Of a stretch of 64,000 nt of DNA, positions 35,201 through 42,153 are shown piece after piece (the stretch's first letter is position 1; the number at the start of each line of letters is the position of its first letter). The position numbers were made by a program, and so were the translations under genes. Where the stretch lies: NCBI GenBank assembly GCA_964410625.1, contig CAYPHY010000003.1, positions 62,001-126,000 on the forward strand, given 5' to 3'. The notes beneath the pieces are model-generated. The model was not told the origin of the DNA and ran no database searches. It saw only the letters and a program-made list of their open reading frames with translations. The DNA comes from CAYPHY01 sp964410625. Lineage in GTDB: Bacteria > Chloroflexota > Anaerolineae > Promineifilales > Promineifilaceae.

Positions 35201-35278
35201 GAAGTAGTGACGAGTGGTAAGTGGCTAGTGGCGAGTAAAGAAACGAATCACTCACCACTCACCACTAGCCACTATAAA
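35198..35278. repeat. Heptamer array with complementary arms, word agtggcg
   Basis: GACGAGTGGTAAGTGGCTAG and TGGCGAG on the left; CACTCACCACTCACCACTAG and CCACTA on the right, between the ATP-grasp and LysW-like genes. Confidence 0.78.
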
Positions 35279-35296
35279 TACAGGAGCGAACATATC

Positions 35297-35575
35297 ATGT
35301 CCCCAAAGTCAGAACAAACCATATCTGCTCGTTGCCCGGAGTGTGACTCGCGCATCTACTTTGAAAAGACGCCAGACATGGGCCAGATGATCTCCTGCCC
35401 AGAGTGTGGAACCAGTTTAGAAGTGGTCAAGGCACGGCCGCTAGAGCTAGACTGGGCATTTGAGCCGGAAGATGTCGTTAATGATTATGATGATTATGAC
35501 GACTTCGACGACTATGACGACGAAGACGATGATGATTATTATGATGACGATGACGACGATGATGACGACTATTAG
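35297..35575 (+). CDS. LysW-like zinc-ribbon protein with poly-Asp tail
   Basis: 92 residues. Four cysteines, CPEC at 13-16 and CPEC at 34-37, make a zinc ribbon; SCPECGTSLEVVKARPLELD is the LysW/ArgW amino-group-carrier pattern. True LysW ends in EDWGE, whose terminal Glu carries the amino acid. This protein has instead a ~30-residue tail of Asp with spaced Tyr/Phe, ending in Tyr, so it cannot carry a substrate in the known way. The tail would be extremely acidic and disordered. AGGAG upstream of ATG 35297 sets the start; the longer frame begins inside repeat DNA. It may be a paralogue that binds a basic partner or metal; function unknown. Confidence 0.75.
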   Translation: MSPKSEQTISARCPECDSRIYFEKTPDMGQMISCPECGTSLEVVKARPLELDWAFEPEDVVNDYDDYDDFDDYDDEDDDDYYDDDDDDDDDY

Positions 35576-35592
35576 TAGAGATTATCGAGAAT

Positions 35593-35672
35593 AACGCTTT
35601 GGACAGGATTTACAGGATTAACAAGATAAAGCCTCGCCTTGTCAATCTTGTTAATCCTGTCTGTTACCGATT
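35593..35672. repeat. Intergenic palindrome of the aggattaacaagat class
   Basis: GACAGGATTTACAGGATTAA on the left pairs with GTTAATCCTGTC on the right around AACAAGAT and ATCTTGTT. This hairpin type is widespread in several bacterial phyla. It follows the LysW-like gene and may end its transcript. Confidence 0.65.
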
Positions 35673-35755
35673 GTAGTGAACTGTGAGTGGCGGCTGAGCT
35701 ACGGTTCGTGGCCCGTTGCTTAAGTTTGTTATCGGCCGTCCGCCAACGTCGAAAT

Positions 35756-35788
35756 CATGGTACAATGGTGGCAACCCCTGTTGCCAAC
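35756..35788 (+). promoter_or_regulatory. Possible extended -10 promoter and leader hairpin
   Basis: TGGTACAAT at 35758-35766 is an extended -10. A hairpin TGGCAACcccTGTTGCCA follows at once. ATG 35809 is about 35 bases downstream. No convincing -35. Confidence 0.3.
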
Positions 35789-35808
35789 ACAGGCAGAGGT
35801 AACTACCA

Positions 35809-36177
35809 ATGACAGAGACAACCATCACCTTTCGTGGCCCTGGCATCAGCACCACGCAACAATTGGATATCGAGATCGCCATTGAAACCACCGTCAACAT
35901 TGACGCTCAAACGGCGCGGCGTCGAGTGACAGGCTGGCTGGTCAGCGAGGTTGGCAATATGCTCATGGGTGGGACGCCCCGGCTGGTGATCGCCCAACAA
36001 ACGGTCTGGCGTGTTCCTGCGTTACTTACGTCCTCTGAGCGTGGCGTCGTCGGAGAGGTGGGAACGGTAGATGTGAGTGCCGATTCTGGCGCATTATTGA
36101 TAGATACATCCCTTCCTGAGAGGATACTCGAGAATGCCCGGCACTTTATCAGTTCCCCACTTCCGGCAGCACAGTGA
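35809..36177 (+). CDS. PepSY-like small protein next to C39-type peptidase
   Basis: A 122-residue soluble protein with no signal peptide. RRRVTGWLVSEVGNMLMGG is followed by QTVWRVPALLTSSERGVVG and EVGTVDVSADSGALL. The pattern (V/W-strand, then G-x-V-G-x-(V/I)-D-V-(D/S)-A-x-S/T-G) resembles PepSY-type folds that inhibit or chaperone proteases. This is my own fold reading and is not certain. Its 3' end overlaps the peptidase gene by 44 bases, so the two are made together. It might be a trans-acting propeptide or a substrate of the peptidase. Confidence 0.55.
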   Translation: MTETTITFRGPGISTTQQLDIEIAIETTVNIDAQTARRRVTGWLVSEVGNMLMGGTPRLVIAQQTVWRVPALLTSSERGVVGEVGTVDVSADSGALLIDTSLPERILENARHFISSPLPAAQ

Positions 36178-36598
36178 TGGAAATTGCCTTTCGGCATGCG
36201 TCCAGATGGTTTGTGCCTACTACAACCTCCAAGTAGAACAATCGGATATTGCCGACCAGATGAGGGTTATCCCGGGCTTTGGTGTTCCAGGGTCTCGTCT
36301 ACGCTTATTGAGATTAGCTGGCTTGGAAGTTATTTACCGGTCAGGAGAATTTGCCGATCTGGAAGCGGCCGTTGCTGAGGGAGTCCCTCCCATTGTGCTG
36401 GTTCGGACGGAGGAGTTGCCGTATTGGGACAGGGGCTTTGCCCATGCAGTCGTAGTGACCGGCATAGCTGGACAGCAGGTATTGGTGAACGACCTGGCCA
36501 AACAACAATCTATCATATCTGTTTCAATTGGCGACTTTTTGCTGGCATGGGATGAGATGCAGAATTTGTATGGGTTGTTGCGGCCGACTCGGAGGTAG
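36134..36598 (+). CDS. C39-like cysteine peptidase
   Basis: A 154-residue papain-like domain of the C39 family. SVPHFRQHSDGNCLSACVQM contains the nucleophile Cys18, FAHAVVVTG the His104 and VLVNDLA the Asp120, the complete triad in normal order and spacing. Unlike bacteriocin exporters there is no ABC transporter part and no signal peptide, so it acts in the cytoplasm. It overlaps the preceding PepSY-like gene and stands 30 bases before the NACHT gene on the same strand, so the three may form one conflict-related operon. Confidence 0.78.
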   Translation: MPGTLSVPHFRQHSDGNCLSACVQMVCAYYNLQVEQSDIADQMRVIPGFGVPGSRLRLLRLAGLEVIYRSGEFADLEAAVAEGVPPIVLVRTEELPYWDRGFAHAVVVTGIAGQQVLVNDLAKQQSIISVSIGDFLLAWDEMQNLYGLLRPTRR

Positions 36599-36628
36599 CG
36601 ATTCGTTACTGTTTTGGAGGGAGGTTCA

Positions 36629-39600
36629 ATGTCGCGGGCCACAGGTGTCTTGCTATTACGCATACTTACAGTTGTTTTAGGGCTGCTCTTTGTGGCGGTT
36701 CTGGTTCTCTGGTTGTTGCATGAAATAGGGTTGATTGATCTGCCGGGGCTGGAACCGGTTAGCGTTCTGATCAGCACGGCCGTTACCGGAATTGGCGGTC
36801 TGGCCTCCTGGCTGGCGGCACGCCGCGCGGAACGCAGCGCCCCTGCGCCCATCATTGAAAAAAACAAAGGGCCGGTCACGACCGGCGATGCGTCTCCGGT
36901 CGTCCAAATGAAGGAAGCCAATCAAGCGCAGGTTGTCGTCGGTAGCCATAACACTATTACCCACATTGTTCATCAATACCATCATGCCCCCGGACGGCCG
37001 CAACTCGACGAGGAGCAGTTTTCGGCCGCCCTACGCTCCTACCTGCAATGGGTGGAGAAGCATTACGGCCAACTGAACTTGCGCGGCATTGCCCGGCGTG
37101 AACAACAGATGCAACAGGTGCTGACGCTGACGCTGGATGAAGTCTATGTCTCATTAGAAGCAGTAGTCACGCCTGATCGCAAAGAGGCACAACGGCGATT
37201 AACGCCAAGAGCAACAGATAAGGAACGCCGATTGCCTCCACGCCCTCCATTGGCGGTTGATCCGGCCGAACGAACGGAGCAAACGCTTCACGCATTAGGA
37301 TTGGAAAGCGATGAAGCCTTTGGAGAAGCGGCAGTCTCACAAACAATGGAACGTTTATTGGCTCTCGGTGACCGGCTGGTGATCATTGGTGGGCCAGGGT
37401 CGGGCAAGACGACCTACCTACATTTAGTCGCTGGCACGATTGCCCGTGCCTTGCTGTCTGATGATCTCCAGCAGGTTAGCGAAGTACAGCAGCAACTAGG
37501 ATTGGCTGGCTCCTTGCCGCTGCCGATCTTTGTCTCTTTGGGTAGTTACAATCATTATCGTAAACAGTATTCAACACCAAGAAACTCACGGGAAGGGACG
37601 CTGATCGCCTTCATCAGTCATGCCCTCTTTCGCGATAACGCGGCCGTTGGTCTGCCTGATGATTTCTTCGAACGCCTGTTGATGCAAGGGAAAAGTTGCA
37701 TCTTATTGCTGGATGGCCTGGATGAAGTGGCTGACGAACGTGATCGCGCTTTTGTGCGCCAAAAGGTGCAACAATTGGCCGACAACGCTGGAATCAGCCA
37801 TATATTGGTCACCAGCCGCACTCATGCCTATCAGGAACAGGCAGTTTTGCCGGAGACATTTCGCCTGATAGCCGTCCAGCCAATGAAGCCGGAGCAGGTG
37901 AATGCATTAGTCGGGCGATGGTGCGCGGCCGTTTATGGCGAGTTTGAGGGGACGCAAAAGGCGCGAGCGTTGCAGCAAGCAATTGCCGCACTGGAAGCCT
38001 TACGTGAACAACGTGGCGAACGACGTCTGGCGGATAATCCTTTGTTGGTGACGATTATCGCTATTGTCCACTATAACCAGCGTCGCCTGCCTGATCAGCG
38101 GGCGGAGTTGTATGAAGAGTGCGTAGAAATATTGCTGACTGAACGCAATAAGCCGGAGAGCGAAGCACTCTTTGATTTGGTTGATTGGGGTGGCACATTT
38201 GCCGAGAAGCGCAATTTACTGGCTTATCTCGCCTTTGAGATGATGAGTGCCGGAAAAGCATCCGGTCTTGTAGTGGATGAGGAACGAGTTAAAGGGTGGC
38301 TGCGACCGTTGTTAGCTCGCAAGCGAGGAGACGAGCAAGCCACAACGGAGCTACATAATTTTATAACGGCAATGCGGCAGCGCGGCAGTCTGCTCGACGA
38401 GCGCGACCGCACCTACCGCTTTGTCCACCTGACCTTCCAGGAGTTTTTGGCCGCCACCTATCTTGCCGAAACTGTGCGCGAGGTAGATAAGATCGTCGCC
38501 TTCCTGACCGTCGATGACCGGCTGGCGGAATCCTGGTGGCGGGAAACAGTCTTGCTGACCGTTGGCTATCTCGCGTCGCGTAGTCTGGATGCGGCGCTGG
38601 AAATGGCGCTGAAGCTGGCAACGCTGAATGTTGAGATGTCGCGACAGGCCGAATTGGCGCTGGCCGCGGCCGAACTGGCCGGAACGGCCGTCCTCGAACT
38701 GGACAGCCACGATGCGCCAACGCGAACGGCGATTACCGGCCGTCTGGCCGAGTTGCTGACCAACCCGGCGCTGACCATCGCCCCCACGCAACGAGCGTTG
38801 GCCGGGGAAGCGCTCGGCCGCCTCGGCGACCCGCGCCTGGATGTCAGTTGCGACATCCCCTTCATGGTGGATATTCCCGCCGGGTCGTTTATCATGGGTA
38901 GTGATAAGGAACGAGATAATTTAGCACATGGCGATGAGCAGCCGCAGCATGAGGTGACGTTACCGGCTTATCGCATCGGCCGTTATCCCGTCACCGTCGT
39001 CCAATTCCGGCGCTTTAAGGACGCTGGTGGCTACAACAACCAGGCATATTGGACGCCCGCCGGTTGGGATTGGCGCAGGAAGGGGAACATCAGCGAACCG
39101 CGATTATGGGATGATCCCCGCTGGACAATAGACAATCATCCGGTGGTAGGTGTTAGTTGGTACGAGGCGGCCGCTTATTGCAACTGGCTGAAGGCGACCA
39201 CCGGCCGCGAATTCCGCTTGCCGGATGAGGCGATGTGGGAAAAGGCAGCGCGGGGAACGGACGGCCGAATCTGGCCTTGGGGGGATATGTGGGACGCCAA
39301 TAAGCTGAACAGCGCAGAAGGGGAAATCAGGCATACATCGGCCGTGGGCGTCTTTCCGGCCGGGAAATCCCCTTTTGAGATATTTGATGCGGCCGGAAAC
39401 GTGTGGGAATGGTGCAGCGGCGCAGGTGTCAGCAAGACGCCCTATCCTTTCCGGCAAAAAGCTTATGAGGATGACCTGCGTGCCTCACCTACCTCCCGAG
39501 CGCTTCGCGGGGGCGCGTGGGACTTCGGCTATCAGTACACGCGCGCCGCGTACCGGGGCCTCAACTACCCGCACGACAGGGACAACTACGTGGGGTTCCG

Positions 39601-39634
39601 GGTGGCCGAACATCTCTCCTATGCTGAATCCTGA
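36629..39634 (+). CDS. NACHT NTPase with C-terminal FGE/C-type-lectin domain, candidate DGR target
   Basis: 1001 residues. Two membrane helices open it (LLLRILTVVLGLLFVAVLVL and VSVLISTAVTGIGGLASWLA), then a short linker TTGDASPVVQMKEANQAQVV. The NACHT module has Walker A GGPGSGKTT at 254-262, Walker B CILLLDGLDE near 357-366 and sensor ILVTSRTHAY. A helical region follows, with HLTFQEFLAATYLAE typical of NACHT proteins. Residues ~742-1001 are an FGE-sulfatase (C-type-lectin fold) domain: IPAGSFIMGS, GRYPVTVVQFRRF, HPVVGVSWYEAAAYCNWL, FRLPDEAMWEKAARG, GNVWEWC and RALRGGAWDF...VGFRVAE. Such proteins act in bacterial conflict or immunity as sensors. The last part has the composition of a DGR variable region. 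GGAGG lies upstream of ATG 36629. Confidence 0.93.
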   Translation: MSRATGVLLLRILTVVLGLLFVAVLVLWLLHEIGLIDLPGLEPVSVLISTAVTGIGGLASWLAARRAERSAPAPIIEKNKGPVTTGDASPVVQMKEANQAQVVVGSHNTITHIVHQYHHAPGRPQLDEEQFSAALRSYLQWVEKHYGQLNLRGIARREQQMQQVLTLTLDEVYVSLEAVVTPDRKEAQRRLTPRATDKERRLPPRPPLAVDPAERTEQTLHALGLESDEAFGEAAVSQTMERLLALGDRLVIIGGPGSGKTTYLHLVAGTIARALLSDDLQQVSEVQQQLGLAGSLPLPIFVSLGSYNHYRKQYSTPRNSREGTLIAFISHALFRDNAAVGLPDDFFERLLMQGKSCILLLDGLDEVADERDRAFVRQKVQQLADNAGISHILVTSRTHAYQEQAVLPETFRLIAVQPMKPEQVNALVGRWCAAVYGEFEGTQKARALQQAIAALEALREQRGERRLADNPLLVTIIAIVHYNQRRLPDQRAELYEECVEILLTERNKPESEALFDLVDWGGTFAEKRNLLAYLAFEMMSAGKASGLVVDEERVKGWLRPLLARKRGDEQATTELHNFITAMRQRGSLLDERDRTYRFVHLTFQEFLAATYLAETVREVDKIVAFLTVDDRLAESWWRETVLLTVGYLASRSLDAALEMALKLATLNVEMSRQAELALAAAELAGTAVLELDSHDAPTRTAITGRLAELLTNPALTIAPTQRALAGEALGRLGDPRLDVSCDIPFMVDIPAGSFIMGSDKERDNLAHGDEQPQHEVTLPAYRIGRYPVTVVQFRRFKDAGGYNNQAYWTPAGWDWRRKGNISEPRLWDDPRWTIDNHPVVGVSWYEAAAYCNWLKATTGREFRLPDEAMWEKAARGTDGRIWPWGDMWDANKLNSAEGEIRHTSAVGVFPAGKSPFEIFDAAGNVWEWCSGAGVSKTPYPFRQKAYEDDLRASPTSRALRGGAWDFGYQYTRAAYRGLNYPHDRDNYVGFRVAEHLSYAES
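39498..39607 (+). other. Candidate DGR variable region (VR)
   Basis: Within the C-type-lectin end of the NACHT protein. After RGGAW, 23 codons (39521-39589, residues 965-987) include 16 of the form NNC, with AAC still present at 39563 and 39584. They are followed by an invariant GC-rich GTGGGGTTCCGGGTGG like an initiation-of-mutagenic-homing end. The local G+C and third-position C exceed the rest of the gene. This fits adenine mutagenesis of AAC codons, the mark of diversity-generating retroelements. No template copy is visible in the window. Confidence 0.7.
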
Positions 39635-39739
39635 TTTCTGATTCCTGATTGCTGTTCTTTCTTTTTTCTAAAAATGGTTGGCAAATAGAAGTATGGCGGG
39701 TAACATAGAGCGTTGACAAAGAGACCAAATTCCAATCTC

Positions 39740-39759
39740 GTCGCGCCCATAGGCGCGAC
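39740..39759. repeat. GTCGCGCC hairpin
   Basis: GTCGCGCC-cata-GGCGCGAC, eight-base perfect arms, about 105 bases after the NACHT stop. It could end that transcript or mark the DGR remnant. Confidence 0.5.
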
Positions 39760-39773
39760 GATCGCGTGAAATT

Positions 39774-39804
39774 TGTGGCGCGATTTGCCAAATCGCAGCA
39801 CGAT
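39774..39804. repeat. GCGCGATTTgccAAATCGC repeat copy
   Basis: One unit of the GCGCGATTTGCCAAATCGC family that is tandemly repeated at 52351-52420. It ends at the ATG of the reverse-transcriptase stub. Confidence 0.65.
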
Positions 39805-39907
39805 GAAGACCTACAAAAACCTCTATTCCGAAATCACCAGCTTCGCCAATCTTGTATTGGCCTGGGAAAAAGCGTGGCGCGGCAAGCGCAGCAAGCCACC
39901 AATGTAG
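39803..39907 (+). pseudogene. Truncated DGR-type reverse transcriptase (N-terminal stub)
   Basis: 34 codons reading MKTYKNLYSEITSFANLVLA, then WEKAWRGKRSKPPM and stop. DGR reverse transcriptases begin in just this way: the Bordetella phage enzyme has HRNLIDQITTWENLLDAYRK, then TSHGKRR. The catalytic palm (YMDD box and the rest) is absent: the frame runs into a palindromic element at 39904 whose GTAG provides the stop, and no RT-like sequence resumes beyond it. Same strand as, and 168 bases downstream of, the candidate variable-region gene, the usual DGR order. Called a remnant. Confidence 0.75.
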
Positions 39908-39947
39908 CGCGGGTTGTTTACCCGCGCAGGTAAACAACCCGCGCTAC
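39904..39947. repeat. GTAGCGCGG palindromic element, 19-base perfect arms
   Basis: Left arm 39904-39922 and right arm 39929-39947 are exact reverse complements around CGCGCA. It truncates the reverse-transcriptase stub. Same family as 7019-7047 and 59573-59600. Confidence 0.85.
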
Positions 39948-40048
39948 AGGTTTGGTGAATGAATCTCCCATTTTTGTTGAGTTAAGCCGAATGCTTGCCT
40001 GGGGTTGAAACTACCAGGCTGGGCATGTGCTGAGATACCGGCGAAACG

Positions 40049-40057
40049 TGCTATAAT
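40049..40057 (+). promoter_or_regulatory. Extended -10 promoter of the HEPN gene
   Basis: TGCTATAAT ends nine bases before ATG 40067, so the transcript would be leaderless or nearly so. No good -35 at the right distance. The rest of 39948-40048 shows nothing recognisable. Confidence 0.55.
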
Positions 40058-40066
40058 CTTGCTATC

Positions 40067-40462
40067 ATGGCAACCGAACAATGGAAACAAGACAAGATTG
40101 GCCGATATCTCGCTTGTGCTCGTCAGGCGCTAGATACAGGTGAGTTTATCAAACAGCAAGGAGATTATACCTTTGCTGTCAATCGTGCCTATTTTGCTAT
40201 GTTCTATGCGGCCAATGCCTTATTGACCACGAAAGGGCTGCAACAGAACAAGCATGTTGGCCTTTTGGCTGACTTTCGCCAGCACTTTGTGGAAACAGGA
40301 ATTATGGAGCCAAAATATGGGGAAACTATCGGCCGCGCCCTGGATGATCGTCTCGCCGGGGATGAAGCGTTGCAGGAATTTGGACAGGAAACGGCCGCCG
40401 ATCACCTCACCCACGCCGAAAGCTTTGTCCGGCGAGTAGAAGAGGTTTTGGCTGTGGCCTGA
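40067..40462 (+). CDS. HEPN-domain protein
   Basis: A 131-residue all-helical HEPN protein: IGRYLACARQALDTGEFI, then DYTFAVNRAYFAMFYAANALLTTKG, then a long helix and AADHLTHAESFVRRVEEVL. The YFAMFYAANALL segment is typical of the family paired with MNT nucleotidyltransferases in toxin-antitoxin systems, but no MNT gene is next to it here. The RNase-type RxxxxH motif is not obvious, so it may be a non-catalytic HEPN. It lies just beyond the DGR remnant. Confidence 0.8.
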   Translation: MATEQWKQDKIGRYLACARQALDTGEFIKQQGDYTFAVNRAYFAMFYAANALLTTKGLQQNKHVGLLADFRQHFVETGIMEPKYGETIGRALDDRLAGDEALQEFGQETAADHLTHAESFVRRVEEVLAVA

Positions 40463-40528
40463 TTCGGTTTTCCAAGTCATAATAGTTACCCGTACAACAC
40501 CAACAATACAATAAGGAGTCAAAACACT

Positions 40529-40951
40529 ATGTCTGTACGTCATGCAGAAGCCGTCTGGCAGGGAACGCTGCGTGAGGGCGGTGGAAATTTGAAAGTAGAA
40601 AGTGGGGTGGTGGATGCCCCTTATAGCTATGCCGATCGCTTTGAGGAAGGCGGCGGCACCAACCCGGAAGAACTGATCGGCGCAGCCCATGCCGGTTGTT
40701 ATGCCATGTTCCTCTCGGCCGTCCTCACCCGCAACAACTATCCACCGAACAGCATCCAGGCCAGCGCCAGTGTACATCTGGAAGGCGGCCCAACGATTAC
40801 GAAGATTGAGCTGGATGTGGAAGGGGATGTGCCGGGGGTGTCGGCCGAAGATTTTCAACAATACGCCGAAGAAGCGAAGGCCAATTGCCCCGTCTCTAAA
40901 GCGTTGTCCGGCGGCCCGGAGATTGTTTTGAATGCGAAGTTGAAGGGTTAA
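40529..40951 (+). CDS. OsmC-family peroxiredoxin
   Basis: 140 residues. Reduces organic hydroperoxides by a two-cysteine mechanism: HAGCYAMFLS has the peroxidatic Cys and KANCPVSKAL the resolving Cys. ERFEEGGG-like DRFEEGGGTNPEELIGAAHA is the OsmC subfamily pattern. Cytoplasmic, normal length. AAGGAG is placed about 12 bases before the ATG. Confidence 0.93.
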   Translation: MSVRHAEAVWQGTLREGGGNLKVESGVVDAPYSYADRFEEGGGTNPEELIGAAHAGCYAMFLSAVLTRNNYPPNSIQASASVHLEGGPTITKIELDVEGDVPGVSAEDFQQYAEEAKANCPVSKALSGGPEIVLNAKLKG

Positions 40952-41132
40952 ACACGGATTTAACGGATTGGGCGGATTTGCACGGATTTTTTGCAGAGCT
41001 ACGCATGGAGTGGACAACCACCACAAAGACTCAAAGACACCAAGTTTTTCTTTGTGGCTTTGTGTCTTGGTGGTAAACTGTTTTCAAGAGAGCGATCTGT
41101 GAGAATCCGTAAAATCCGTGTTATCTGTGGTT
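40950..41132. repeat. Nested intergenic palindromes (cacggattt and caaagac classes)
   Basis: The outer arms are AACACGGATTTAACGGATT and AATCCGTAAAATCCGTGTT. The inner arms are ACCACCACAAAGACTCAAAG and TTTGTGGCTTTGTGTCTTGG. One palindrome class is inserted inside another, after osmC. Confidence 0.7.
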
Positions 41133-41140
41133 AAAATGTG

Positions 41141-41176
41141 AACCCTACCCGTTAGTCGCGGGTAGGGTTTTGTTTT
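41141..41176. terminator. Rho-independent terminator, bidirectional
   Basis: AACCCTACCC (41141-41150), loop, GGGTAGGGTT (41160-41169), then TTGTTTTT for plus-strand transcripts from osmC. The hairpin overlaps the last codons and stop of the convergent methyltransferase gene. Confidence 0.8.
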
Positions 41177-41990
41177 TCTGTTGGCGGGCGGCGTAGAGGA
41201 TGACGGCCGCAGCCGCATTCACCGCAAAAGAGTCCACGCCGGGCGACATGGGGATCGTCACCAGCAGATCGAGCGCGGCCGTCACCGTTTCCGGCAACCC
41301 CTGTCCCTCATTGCCCATAAAAATAGCCAGCCCCTTTTCAGGAAAAACAACATGGGGGAGCGGTGTGCCGCCGGTAGCGGCCGTGCCGATGGTCATCATA
41401 TCCTGCTGGCGCAGGTCGTGGAGCAGGGGGGCGGCCGTTCCGTAGTGCAGTAAGGGCAACTTGAACAAACTTCCCCGGCTGGTTAGTACAGCGCGAGGGT
41501 GATAGGGGTCGGTTCGGCCGACGGTGATCAGTCCGGTCGCTCCGCTGGCGTGGGCGGTGCGGATCAGGGCGCCGGTGTTGCCGGGGTCGGTGATGTCCAG
41601 GGCGATGAGGAAGAGGGGACTGGAATTGTGAATTGTGAATTGTGAATTGTCAATTGTAAATTGTGAATGAGGAAGGGGCGCGAGGGCGATGATTTGGCCG
41701 AGGTTGCGGTTATGGGTTAGATTGGCCATGATCGGGTCAGGAGCGATAGCCGGTGAGCCGTAAGCGGTGAACAGCTTGGCGAGAAGTTGTTGGATTCGGG
41801 GGGTGGGGTCGGCCGCATAGCCTTCGCTGATCAGGACATGCTTGATGGGGACGCTGGCGCGGAGGGCGCGTTCGACGAGGCGGGTGCCTTCGATGGAGTA
41901 GAGGCCGCTTTGTTGGCGGCCGGCGGCCGTATACGTGCGGCGGATCATCTCCACCACGCCACGCCAGGGTTGCTCTTGAGCCGATTTCAT
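41145..41990 (-). CDS. SPOUT (SpoU/TrmH) RNA ribose methyltransferase
   Basis: 281 residues. The N-terminal substrate-binding domain is the L30e-like type of 23S rRNA methyltransferases (FSIEGTRLVERAL-like YSIEGTRLVERALR). The SPOUT knot follows: ALDITDPGNTGALIRTAHASG, FMGNEGQGLPE and IPMSPGVDSFAVNAAAAVILY, which bind SAM. Likely 2'-O-methylation of 23S rRNA (RlmB-like) or tRNA; the target is not determined. Between the two domains a seven-residue motif SQFTIDN/SQFTIHN is repeated, encoded by an in-frame run of the heptamer GAATTGT. The C-terminus overlaps the terminator. Confidence 0.9.
   Translation of the reverse strand: MKSAQEQPWRGVVEMIRRTYTAAGRQQSGLYSIEGTRLVERALRASVPIKHVLISEGYAADPTPRIQQLLAKLFTAYGSPAIAPDPIMANLTHNRNLGQIIALAPLPHSQFTIDNSQFTIHNSSPLFLIALDITDPGNTGALIRTAHASGATGLITVGRTDPYHPRAVLTSRGSLFKLPLLHYGTAAPLLHDLRQQDMMTIGTAATGGTPLPHVVFPEKGLAIFMGNEGQGLPETVTAALDLLVTIPMSPGVDSFAVNAAAAVILYAARQQKNKTLPATNG
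41625..41670. repeat. In-frame heptamer array inside a gene, word gaattgt
   Basis: GAATTGT, GAATTGT, GAATTGT, CAATTGT, AAATTGT and GAATGAG in a row. Three heptamers equal seven codons, so the SPOUT protein gains two heptapeptide repeats in its interdomain linker. Confidence 0.85.
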
Positions 41991-42057
41991 AAGTAACTTC
42001 CCGCCATTGTACTCAGAGTGGGTATGATTTGCTAAACTCAGATCGTCCCAATGAGGG

Positions 42058-42124
42058 TGAGCGGTAATCGGTGAGCAGTGATCCGATTACTGATAACCGA
42101 TGACCGATAACCGATGACCGTTTA
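42058..42124. repeat. Heptamer array, word ccgatga
   Basis: GAGCGGTAATCGGTGAGCAG on the left; CCGATTA, CTGATAA, CCGATGA, CCGATAA, CCGATGA and CCG on the right. It lies upstream of hslO. Confidence 0.75.
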
Positions 42125-42153
42125 CTATTTACTGACAGACAAGGACAGCAATC

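Noticed and set aside
35297..35575. Canonical LysW of lysine biosynthesis
   Set aside because: Lacks the EDWGE end required for carrying substrates, and no lysX, lysZ or lysY gene is adjacent.
36629..39634. A true sulfatase-modifying enzyme (FGE) activity
   Set aside because: The domain is fused to a NACHT module and carries a variable-region-like end; no sulfatase gene is nearby.
39635..39802. DGR template repeat or Avd gene
   Set aside because: No sequence resembling 39500-39607 with extra A, and no accessory frame, is visible in this gap.
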